Of a stretch of 64,000 nucleotides of DNA, positions 24,801 through 36,800 are shown piece after piece (the stretch's first letter is position 1; the number at the start of each line of letters is the position of its first letter). Location: the NCBI RefSeq assembly GCF_039555335.1, contig NC_092644.1, positions 51,101,281-51,165,280 on the forward strand, in the 5' to 3' direction. Both the position numbers and the translations under genes were made by a program. The DNA is from Amphiura filiformis (Eukaryota > Echinodermata > Ophiuroidea > Amphilepidida > Amphiuridae). The notes under the pieces were generated by a model. The model ran no database searches. It worked only from the letters and a program-made list of their open reading frames with translations, and was not told the DNA's origin.

Positions 24801-27800
24801 CAGAGTGCGAAGGAAAGGAATCACCATAATAAAGATCTGCTGTGAGTAAGATGATCAAGTACACGCCCATAAGGAAATCAGATATTGACAGATTTGTAAT
24901 CAGTAAATACTGTACTTGATTTATTTGCAATCGTTTTCGATACTGAGCACATGTGCCTAATACATTTGCAATGATTGCAAGAATGCTAACTACCCATACG
25001 CCTACTCTGAGTAAATTATACTGTAGCAAAGGTTTACATGTGAGGAATGGAGTTGGTGGCTCTGACGTGCTACAGTTTGAAGAAACGAAACAACAAGATG
25101 TATCTTTATCAACTAGTACCTGTGCTGAATCATCCAATCCATAAAAGGCATCAGGTACAATCCAAGCTAATGGGTTTTGACGGAGGTTTAATATTTCAAG
25201 ACAAGCAAGTTCTGCAAAAGCATCTCCAGCTATATTGTTCACTCTATTGTGGTTTAACTGTAACAAATGCAGTTTGACTAATCCTGCAAACATGCCGGGT
25301 TGAATGTGTACGAGTAAATTATGTGACATCTCCAATGTTTCAAGATTTGCAAGTTCTGCAAAAGCATCCTCAGCTATATTGTTCACTCTATTGTGGTTTA
25401 ACTGTAACAAATGCAGGTTGACTAATCCTGTAAACGTTCGAGGTTGAATATCTATGAGCAAATTATATGATATGTCCAATGTTTCAAGATTTGCAAGTTC
25501 TGCAAATGTGCCAGACTTTATCTTCTTCACTTTGTTGTGGCTCAAAATCAAATGTGAAATGTCCACCATATCATCAAAAGCATCTCGAAGTACCTCTTTC
25601 ACTGTGTTGTTGCTCAGCAATAACTTGTGCACTCCTTCAAACATTCCAGGTTGAATGACCTCCAGTAAATTGTCCCGTAGATCAAGGAAAGTAAGTTCTT
25701 TGAATGTACTTGAGGTAAAGTTGTTCAACCTGTTCCCACGAAGCAATAAAAGCTCAAGGTGTTCCAGATTGCTGAACATGTTCAGGCTGATCTCTTGTAG
25801 CAAGTTGTTGCCCAAATCTACCCACACTACAGGCTCGGCAAACCCATCAAACATACATGGGCTTACTTCCTCCAACCCTCTGTCACTTAAGTCTATACCC
25901 ATACTAACCGAAGTTTCATTACCACATTGGATTAACTGGATGCTTGGATTACTGCTCTCTAAACAGTTGCTACCGCTCAATTCCAATGTTGTGTTAGCAC
26001 TTTGCTGGCATGTTACATTTCCGTGTTCAGTTTTCTTCCTCATTTTGGAGGTGTCATTCATGATGTGATAATGAAGATGGTAACATGACTTGGCACATTT
26101 TGCTCGACCAGAATGTTCACTAAAACATGTACATTCATAGCTGGTCCAATCTTGATGGTCATTTGCTGCCATGCAGACAATACAGCTAACAAGTATTGAC
26201 AAAACAAAGATGACCGATATAGGAAACGCCATGTTACAATTAAAGATGAGAACAAATATGGCGAAGAGGGAATCCTGATTAAGTCCAAGGAGATGAATGA
26301 AGCTCTCAAACTTAAAGTGACGAAAAATGAATTCACTTAACTGCTAAAACCAGAACCAGTACAGTCAAATCCAGGCAGCTTTCTAATCAAGTGTCATATC
26401 ACTGCGATCAAATTTATTTCATATAAGGTAACTCGGTAATACCATATCTATGCAGGGAGGTTTTAGCCTCAATGAATCTACTTTGAGTCAATTATACAAA
26501 CAACTGTGAAACTTGACCACACACATGTGTCAATTTCTATGTCAATGCATCACATCAAATTGAAACTCTTCCCTTTCTGGAAATTTGCCCGATGCCAATA
26601 TTGGTTGTTATAATGTCCCAGCTCAAACTACTCTGTAGCCGATTACATGTAACATGCATTAGCTAATGAATATAATTTCCATGGCAACTGCTTTGAATTA
26701 ATTTCTGAACAATTCAAAAACCAAATCCATAGATGGTAAAAGCTATATTTTGCCATATCACAGAGGTTCACCCTCGATGTTAAATTTCCACTGTAAAAGC
26801 ATATTAAATCTTCACTGTTTGAAACACAACACCAATTCGGCTATTCCAGTTAAAATCCATACACCTAGCTGATGGAAGACATCACCTTAATCTCCCATAC
26901 AGGGGATGTAGATTTCAAACGGAATCACCCATTCAGGTAACCCCATTTGAAATTCACACTCCCTGTGTGAAATAAGGTCATGTCTTCCATATGGGATGTA
27001 TAGCCAATTTCAATTCAAGATAAAAGCTTTGTTTCTCATAACAAGGTTTTATATCAATTTTCAAATTAATTTCCCTCGACACGGCTACACTTAATTTATT
27101 GCAACATAAACATGGACGTTAACGTCATTGCCTAGCATCCGATCTACTTTAATCACTATTAATTGAAAGACAATGCCAATGATGTCAATTTGAAATTGAT
27201 AGCTCTTGTGTGGGAGTGATTTCTAGCGAATTGATTTCAAAGATTAATCATAGGTAAAAAAAGTGCACATTACTTGTCAAGAGAGAAAGTAAACTATCAA
27301 TGCATGCACTTTAATTCGTCTATTGCAACAGGTAATATCAAATTTACCATACATAACAAAGAAATATAATTTTCAAAAAAAAAAATCTACTGCATAATAT
27401 TCGCTAACATTTTTGGTGGAAAATATCAGCAAAATATAGATGCATCTTACTAGAAGGACAATCAATCATTTGAGACAATCGCACATAAGCAAATACTGCA
27501 TGTAGTATTCGAAAATTTCAGTTTATTTTATAAGGGTTTCTTTTTCCAGAAACTTCTATGTGGCTCTATCACATTATAATACTAATAACTGTCACATTAA
27601 AGCCATAATATATTATTTGCATTGATTTTTATAAAATTATTATTATTTGCCAAAAATTTTGAAATAATATTACTAACAACTGTCTGGAAGGCTTGCTAGT
27701 CATTTTAAGCAGAACTTATGAGACAAAATGAAAGGAAACCCACTTTCTATCTTAGCCACTTTTAACTGTGATGTTCTATGGGGGGATTTAATGTCTTATT

Positions 27801-30800
27801 ACGATCTTATTAAGGCATTAATTATTCAAAATTGTCCTGTCGTCCTACATGCACAATGAAGTTGACTGATTCCAATTGAATTACATGTAATTTGAGACAT
27901 GGATGTAAACTTTACAAATATGCCAAAATATCAGATTTGAAAAATTAACAATTTTAAAAGATCACACATTATGTATAAAGGCAATAAAATGCAAATTAAA
28001 TGGATAGACACACACAGGACTGTAACCAGGATTTTTTTTTTTTTTTTTGGGGGGCTGATTTTGAAAAAGTGGACTTTTTTTTCCAAATTTGGGCATTTTT
28101 GGACGGGGGGCAGATTTTGGAAAAAAATTGACTTTTTTCCCAAAAATTTGGACCTTTTTTGACCAAAAGGGCATAACAAATCCCAAATTATGGGCCTGGA
28201 TATATATGTATACACAAATATGTCATGCAATCATGTCAAAAATATACAGGTTAAAAAAATGATAACAAACTCACTTGTCTTCTTTCTTCTTTTTATCCTC
28301 TGAAGCGATGCCCTTTTTCTTCATCATTTCTTCCTCGATATACTTCATCCTGTACACCAATATTTCAACAGAGAGCAAGAGAAAAAGTAAATGAGAATAA
28401 ATCATTCTGGTCATTTATTGATGTATGACCCACTTTCAACCAATAGAGGCCGTCAGTGTGACGTCACAGTGGCCATCTTCTGGGTACTAGTTAACTCTGT
28501 TCAAAGTTTCAGGGCATGAACAACAGGTGAATTAGGTATAGAGCAATACTAGCTGTCAGTCAATCTATGAATCATATCAAGCAAGTGAATGAGGAGCTCA
28601 TGGGTACAAATCATGTTTACAAACACTATTGTTATGAGTCACTCTTGAAAAACGCTGACGGCCTCTATTCATCATGGTTCATACAAAACAAAAACTACCA
28701 TATTCAAATACAGTCCACTCCCATATCTCACAAATGTAAATCCCTTTTAATTAATTAAATGACTGATAAGCCCTGGTTCTTTTTACCAGCCATTTATCTA
28801 ATATATACTAAGATTGATCTTCTGTATCCCTCTTACCACGTACTTGGTGCAATTGGGCCATTTATTCATATACTACTGGCCAGTATTCATGTGCAATAGT
28901 ATTTATTGTTGACTATGTGTATTTATATTTTGTGCTATATTGATATAATATGTTTTATACTAATTGTTGTGAAACTTGTGAATTTAACATGGTGTTTTTT
29001 TATTATACAAACTGTGCAATTCAGCTTTGGTTGTAATGTGAATTTTAATAAAATAAATCAAATTTACAACTAAAATTTGAGTTCAAAATAATTCATCATC
29101 ATGTTGCATATAGATCATCTTACACTGAAACCTATCATGAGTATCAGTAACAACATTAACATGATTGATCATAGGATTAGATTGGTGTCACAACTGAAAG
29201 GGAAATGGTGTCCTTGATAGTCAGTGAAATGAATACGAAAGCAGGGTTGCTTTTACTGGTGTAAATAACGGCTATCTCTCAAAAGCATTTGCCGTGCAAA
29301 ACAAATTTAGCGACCTAGAACCTACTGCATACCTCCGCAAACCGAGGAGGTGCTTTTTTGCAGGCAAGTCCATGGTTGGAATGCGAAAAGTATTGTGTGT
29401 GTCCTCGGTTGCAGGCAAACACCAATGCACACACACAAACATTAACCACCCTGAGCACTACCTGTTGATCTAACATTGCCTCTGATTGGTCAATTACATG
29501 ATATCTTCACTTTAATCACCAATCAGAATGGAACTATCTTACTATAATTCACCAGAATCTGTAATCTGTCCATCTGTCCATCTGTCTGTTTGTTTGTCTG
29601 TCCGCCTCTTTTCTCGGAGACTGGGGTCGCGTACGTTCCTCAAACTTGGTGGGTGGGTGTATCTTGACCCCAGGCAGAACGAGTTTATATTGGTTAGTGG
29701 GTCAAGGTCACCCAAGGTCATCCAGGGGTCAAATTAGTAAAAACTGTTTTTCTCGGAGACTGATGGTCGCACGTTCCTCAAACTTGACGGGTGGGTGCGT
29801 CTTGACCCGGGACATAACAAGTTTGTATTGGTTAGTGGGTCAAGGTCACCAGAGGTCATCTAGGGGTCAAATTAGTAAGAACTGTCATATGGGCATGAAA
29901 CTTGGTGGGTAGGTGCATCTTGACCTAGGACAGAACAAGTTTGTATTGATTAGCGGGTCAAGGTCACCCAGGGGTCATCTGAGGTCAAATTAGTAAAACT
30001 GTTTTCCACCTATTTTCTCGGAGACTAGGGGTCATACGTTCCTCAAACTTGGTGGATGGGTGCATCTGGACCTCAGACAGAATAAGTTTGTTTCAGTTAG
30101 TGGGCCAAGATCACCTGAGGTCATCCAGGGGTCATCTGAGGTCAAATTAGTAAAAACTATCGTATGGGCATGAAACTTGGTGGGTACAGTCAACTTTTAT
30201 AGTCAAATTTTGGAAGGTCATTTTGGGGTCATCCGGGTCACTCAGGGTCATCTGAGGTCAAATTAGTAAAAAATGTCGATATCGCATGAAACTTGGTGGG
30301 TACAGTCACCTTTTAGAGTCAAATTTTTGGAAGGTCATTTTGGGGTCATCCAAGGTCAAATTACTAAAACTGTCATATGGGCATGAAACATGGTAGGTAC
30401 AGTCAACATTTAGAGCCAAATTTTGGAAGGTCATTTCGAGGTCACAAGGGGTCATCTGAGGTCAAATTAGTAAAAACTGTCCTATGGGCATAAAACTTGG
30501 TGAGTACAGAGTCACCATCAGCCAGGTAATCGCGACAGCCGAGAACCGCCAAATACGGGTAACCGCCTAGTGCAAATAATTCACCACAATTTTTTGTGTG
30601 GTGAAATTATTCTAACAATGTTGCTGATTGGTCCAATTGATAACGAAAACTTCTTTTTGGCCAATCGGCATGTAGTTCTCATGGGGTTAACACACCCCAC
30701 CCATAAGTACTTACATTTCAGCATCTTCATCTCTCCTATTTGTCTCAGCAGCAAATGTGCTTCCCATATTAGACACATCTCTTGTGTCTTCATCAGATCT

Positions 30801-33800
30801 AACAAATAAAACATTTGTGATAAATTATACAAAGCTTAGACCACATAAAATTGATGTTTTTTTAATTGTTGTTCCTGCTCGCATAATTTTTGTTCTTTTT
30901 CCAATTTTCAAGTATGATTTATTTAAAAGCTCTTCATTCATTAAAAGGTTAATCAAGAAACATGAATCACATTAAAGATGTTTTTTTTGCACTATTCTAT
31001 CCCTTAGAACCTTTACAGGATTGTGATTCAAAGCTTGTGAAATATTTTGAAAAAGCAAACAAATCCAGAAAAACAGCATGAAATTGGGCAAAAATACCCT
31101 GAAACGGGCTGAAATTAATAAACTTGCCTAAATTTTGGCCACAAAAAATTCGGAAAATCAAGATAAATCATACCCCTGCTTAAAATAGAAAGTACCTCAT
31201 TGTTTTCCAAGAATGTTTTGATAAAGGATTACAACTGCTATTATAGTCTGTATACCTTCCTCTAGTCAGTAAATTAGATATTGTTTTTCCTTGCATCTCT
31301 AAATGTAATGATGAGAAGTATATATTTTCAGAAACAAAACGATGCAAGGAATCCAACTAGCATAACAAATTCCTGCTAAAATTTTTTTGAGAAAATCTAA
31401 AATTTGATTTTACTTTACTGACTCGAAGAAGGAATACGGAAAATATCAACTTTGAATTGAAAAAACAAAACAAAAACGCCTCCCTCCCTCGTCACTTTTC
31501 CAAAAACCTCCGGACGAGAACCAAAACATTAATTTGATATGACCATATTGTAACATTAAGCTGCTATCAAAGGATTGATGATTTAAGCCTTCTGCTTCTG
31601 TGCACTGTAATGAATTTGAATACTATCAACCTATAGTTTATATCTGTCAACCAGGAATTCAGGGGTATATTTAACCTGATTTTTTACTTCTGAACATTAA
31701 TTTTGCCTATTTTGATGAAGGCACCAGATGAATTAACCTTTTACACTCTACTAACCAATCAGGGGTCGTGAGAAGTTTGATTGACAGTGACGTCAGATGC
31801 AAACTAGTCTTTTAAATTCAGTCTCGGATTATAATTGCCTGGGGGTACTTTGTACAAATATGTACAAACATGGGTAGCATTTTCAGCCTTTTGGTATATC
31901 AATGACCCCTTTTTCTAGGCCAATTTTGGTAAATGGATCTGTCCTTTTTTCAAATTTTTCTCAATTTAGCTTCTTTTTTTTTGTTGGAATTTCATCAAAA
32001 TTTGGGGGAAATTTGTCAAAACTAACACAATTGGGGTTAAATTCTGCTGAAAATTTTGACTTTTGGTATATCGATGGGTCTAAATTTCTTCAAAAATTGG
32101 TATATTAATGGGTCCACTTTAAAATTCTCAGTGGTACACCCCTACCAAAATCAAACTTGAGTACCCTTCCCCCCAGAGTTGTCCAAGTGATCTGAGACTG
32201 TCTTACCTATCTCTGTTCCTGTCCTTAATTTCCTTCAAATCAAGTATTCCACCAGTCTTTAACTTAAAAGGGTCATACTGAAATTAAACAAACATTGTGG
32301 TTTATATCATCAATGTATTGGACAGTGGAATAAAAACGGATTCATCAGTTTAAACAAAAGAAAAAATTCTCAGCCACTGCTGAGCTTTAGCAGCTTCACC
32401 AATATGCCAGATTCAAAAGAAATGTCACTGTCAAGCTGGTATTTTGTTTTGTGGGCCTGACCGATCAAAGATTTTCCTTTTTGGGAATTTGATTTTCAGC
32501 TGTCTGCAATTAAAAACAGCTGTTTGCAAAATATGTTTGCAAAAAAATTCAGATTTTCTTCAGAATTTATAGGGTCATTTATCCTTTTCCAGATAAAAAA
32601 GTCCAGATCAACAGATCCTACTTCTTGGCAAGTCTCTCCACTCAAAAATGGTTTGTTAACCATTCAAACATTTGCATTAGCCTGAGCGAGTAATAATAAT
32701 AAATTTTAAGCTTGTCCATCAGCTTTATTTACAATCTTTCATTCTTGTAATAGATCTTGATTTGCTGCAAAGTATGTTTAAAAGTAATTGGTTCTTACAT
32801 GTGTGAATTCATCTGACTTGCTCATCTTCTTTCCCATAGCCAAAGCCACAGCACTGAAAATAAACAATATAAGATAAGTTGTGAACATAGAGCTGTATAT
32901 AGTTATAATAACCTAGAGTGTGCACTCTTTATTCCTCGTACATACATGTAACCGTCTGCACCACTATATACATTAAGAAAAAGAATTAAGGTACCAGTTG
33001 TGTTCACCCCTGTATATCCTAAATAAAGACAAAATGTCAAAATTAAAACAAGCAGCCAATACCTGTTCTCTTTAGCTCTGATTTAAGACCTTATTTGTTA
33101 AAATTGGTTGGGAATTAAAGAAATGGAGATTCAAAACCTAATAAAGAAGCGAAATCAAAAGTTGCACTTTTGTGTTCTAATCAATGAAAGCACGGCACTA
33201 GTTTTAACGTGCTAATCAATGTAAACGCGGCGCTAGTTCTCTTGTTCACAAAAGCATTTATAAAAATGGTAAAAAATGAAAAAAGTTAATTTAAATCATT
33301 GATGATTTAAATTGGTGTGATTTAAATCAAACAACCCTGCCTTTATGGTTGTGAATTCAGTAAATTGACAAACTTTTCTGAAAATGTTAGCATGACCAAG
33401 GCTTCCCAAACTGTTGGGTCACGACCTCAAATTTTTGTAAAAAATTGGTAGAGTCCCTTTTCAGATTCTTGGAAGCACACAAATAAACACATACACATTA
33501 GCTTTAGTAAATGTGACACGATCTGGTCCACGGGGGCCAAAGGCGGCAAATTTGAAATTGAGATAAAGGCAAAAATATGGAGTAAAAACAATAAAATACA
33601 TAAGAAAATAGGCATCACAGAACTTCATAACTTTAGAACCAAGTATGCTAGACCTTTGGTTAATATTTGTACAATTAAAGGTAATGATGTTTAAAGTAAC
33701 TCAATTTTCAAAAATGCCTCCTTTGGCCCCCATGGACCAGATCATGTCACAAATAACATCAATTTGTATTATGTTGTGGGTCGCTCGCTCCATATCTTTC

Positions 33801-36800
33801 TCATGGAATTTGGGTCACAACTCACGACAAACAAATCTGGGATGCTCTGACATAGGCTCTTTGTCACAGTTTCAAACTTACCTCACTCCTCTTGGTCGCT
33901 GCCTGAATTTCTGAGCTTCTTTTGTCTCCTCTAAAACCGTGCTAAACAGAATGAAATGAAGAAGTAAATAAACCTTTATGGTACATACCAAACTATATTA
34001 GTGCAATGTGCACAGGGGTCAGGGTCATCACCATGTGGTGCACGCAACCTTTCACCAGCTTCACATGCACCTAAGTTTTCACCTCAGCTTCACATCCAGA
34101 AGTGGACTTTGCTGAGTATCAGCATAGATGTAGATGTGGTAGGTATGGGGTGTGACTCCCCCATCCCTTACAAAAAAGAAAAAGGAAGGAAGAGAGAGAG
34201 AGGGAAAGAGAGGGGGAAAGGTGAAAGAGGTGAGAGTATGAGATTGTCTCTCACATCATGTGAGAGAGAGGGGGTATAAACTATAATCAACCACAAAATT
34301 TGGTTATTGGCCCTACACAATGTACAATGATTGTGGCCAGGTGTGGGTAAGTGATGTGGTCCATGCTAGGTGCATCCGTTGAAATTCTACTGGACTGTAT
34401 TGTTCAAAATAGGCAAAGAATTGCAAGATTGTCCAAATGTGTATGTCCCATCATCCCTCTGCATCAGCCATCACACCCTGCAACAGTGAGGTGTCGCCCT
34501 TGACTGATTTACAGCCCTTAAATTAAGGATCTGAAGGGGCACGCGTACGGCAACCTAAGAATCTGAAGGGGCACGGCAACTTTTTTTAGGGCAAGTTGAT
34601 ATTTGCCTTGGATTTTCATTGAAAAAAGGCAAGGGTAGCATCACGGCAGTTTGTAATATTTCAAAAGGGCATCATGGCAACTGTTACAAATTTCAGAAGG
34701 GTACCAAGCAGTGTTTACTCAGAGGCCGTATGTCTCAATTTTGGCCCAGTGAAAATTATTTTTGTCTCACAAAATTTGTAATGCTGTATTACAATTAGTG
34801 AATTTGGGGAATTACTGGGCCAAAATTGGGCCAATTTGGGAAGAAAATGTTTCATTTGGCGCACCCAATTTCCAGAGAGAGTAAACACTGGTACCAAGGC
34901 AATTTCTCAAAGTGATCGCATATTTGCGACAATGGCGATGCAAATATTTGACTGAGAAGTAATTCATTGGTGGAGCACCAGCGCAGTCACCTTCAGAGCC
35001 TTATACAGATGAGCTCTCCATTATAATGCCTCTTTGAAGGTATCTTGGGAAGTATTTCTTGAACTGCATATCTCCTTGTCTTTTTCAATTCTCTGAGGTC
35101 TCTGTACTTAGGACCAGATATGGGATAAACCTGTTTTAGGGGGCCCCAACCGTCCCGCTTCCCTCAGAGATAGATTTAATTAAATCATTATCAGAGATTG
35201 GGCACTCCATCTAACTGGGGCCCCAACCGTCCCGCTTCCCTCAGAGATAGATTTAATTAAATCATTATCAGAGATTGGGCATTCCATCTAACTTTCAGGC
35301 CAGGAACAGCTGGTATGAGTGGCGTAAACCAGCATGCTAAGTCAATGCCCCTATATTACCCAGCAGACCCTTGAGCTAGAGTCAGCTGAGCAGAGCTTGC
35401 ACTGCTGGAACTGGGATGTGCAATGTCATTACGGACAATGACTGGTCACAGGAACCTAGTCTTACTATCAGTTGGAGTGGGTAGTTCATTGGTAGATCAC
35501 CAGTGCTGCCATCTTCGGAGCCTAATTTCACCCTCCTTAAGATGAGCACTCCTCGTCAAGCTCTCCTTGGAAGATGCCAAAATTGGAAAAATCACCTTGT
35601 TGCAGTTTTTAAAACTAACAAACGAACAAAATCAGCTTGTTACACTAGCAAGTGCCACACCGTTGCAACGGTCCACCCAGGGTGATGTAAGGCAGCAGGC
35701 AGGACTAGCGTATAGCTATGAAAAGTGTCGCTGAGGAATATTTATAAACTTGTGTCACTTGGCATATGGTCATGAGTCATATGGTGGGACCCCAAAATAG
35801 TGGGAGGTGTTACATTTTTCTCTCCTCTTTCAGATTTAACTTGTTGGTACAGAGCTACATGTATTCTTTGTCCAATTGCATAAAGTTTGGGCTCATTATA
35901 TACAGCTTGATTATTGTACTTTTCAAATATGTTTCACAATTTGAAATTATCATTTGTTTAATTAGTGAAAAATATTAAAATGTTAACGAGGATAAACCCG
36001 GAGGATAAGCGGTAGAGAATAAGTGGTAGAGGAGTATGTGCAATCTCTATGAGAAATGTTGTGGAAACATGATATCTTTTTGAATTTTGAATTTTATCAT
36101 TGCCAAATTCTGTGCTATACATGCAAATAGTATCTCAAATCAAAGCTTGTTGATTCATTATTCATATTCAACTATTAGTTTGATCTATTTCATGTTCACA
36201 AGTACTCACTGAGAACCGCAAGTCACGAGACCCACAATTTTTCCCTATTCACTACACACAAATGCAAAGATTTTCAGTCACAACATGCGTTTTGGCTTTT
36301 TAAAAATACATTGTATCTTGAGAATTATACACCCTAAGATAGGAAAAGTATACATTTTTGGAAATCATTATACCCCAGGAATCCAAATATGCAATTAAAA
36401 TAAATGTAGGATACACTCTAAAGAAAATATTTTCAAAAATGTAATCAACATTTGGTGCATAAAGTTACATACATTTTCACACCCTGTATCACCACTTTGG
36501 TCAATCATAACATAGCAAAAGTATACATTTTATTTAAGCTCATAGTGTGGCCTGCCACAAAGCGAGATTACATTAGAGGTATTCCATATCAGTAGCAAAT
36601 GCAATAAATTATCAATTTTCTAGTAAATTTTTTTTTTCATGATATCACCCTATATATATTTTCTTACACACCCTGTATACCAACATCAATTTTGCATTGC
36701 TGGATTCCTTGGAACATAAGCTTTCCAAAAATGTATAGTTTTGTTGGTGTGAGATGTATAGTTTTAGACATGTATCAATTTAAGTGAAAATGAGGACAAA

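Noticed and set aside
29528..29912. Plus-strand ORFs with VGQGHPRSSRGQI repeats
   Set aside because: They are translation of the degenerate GGTCAAGGTCACC tandem repeat, not a protein.
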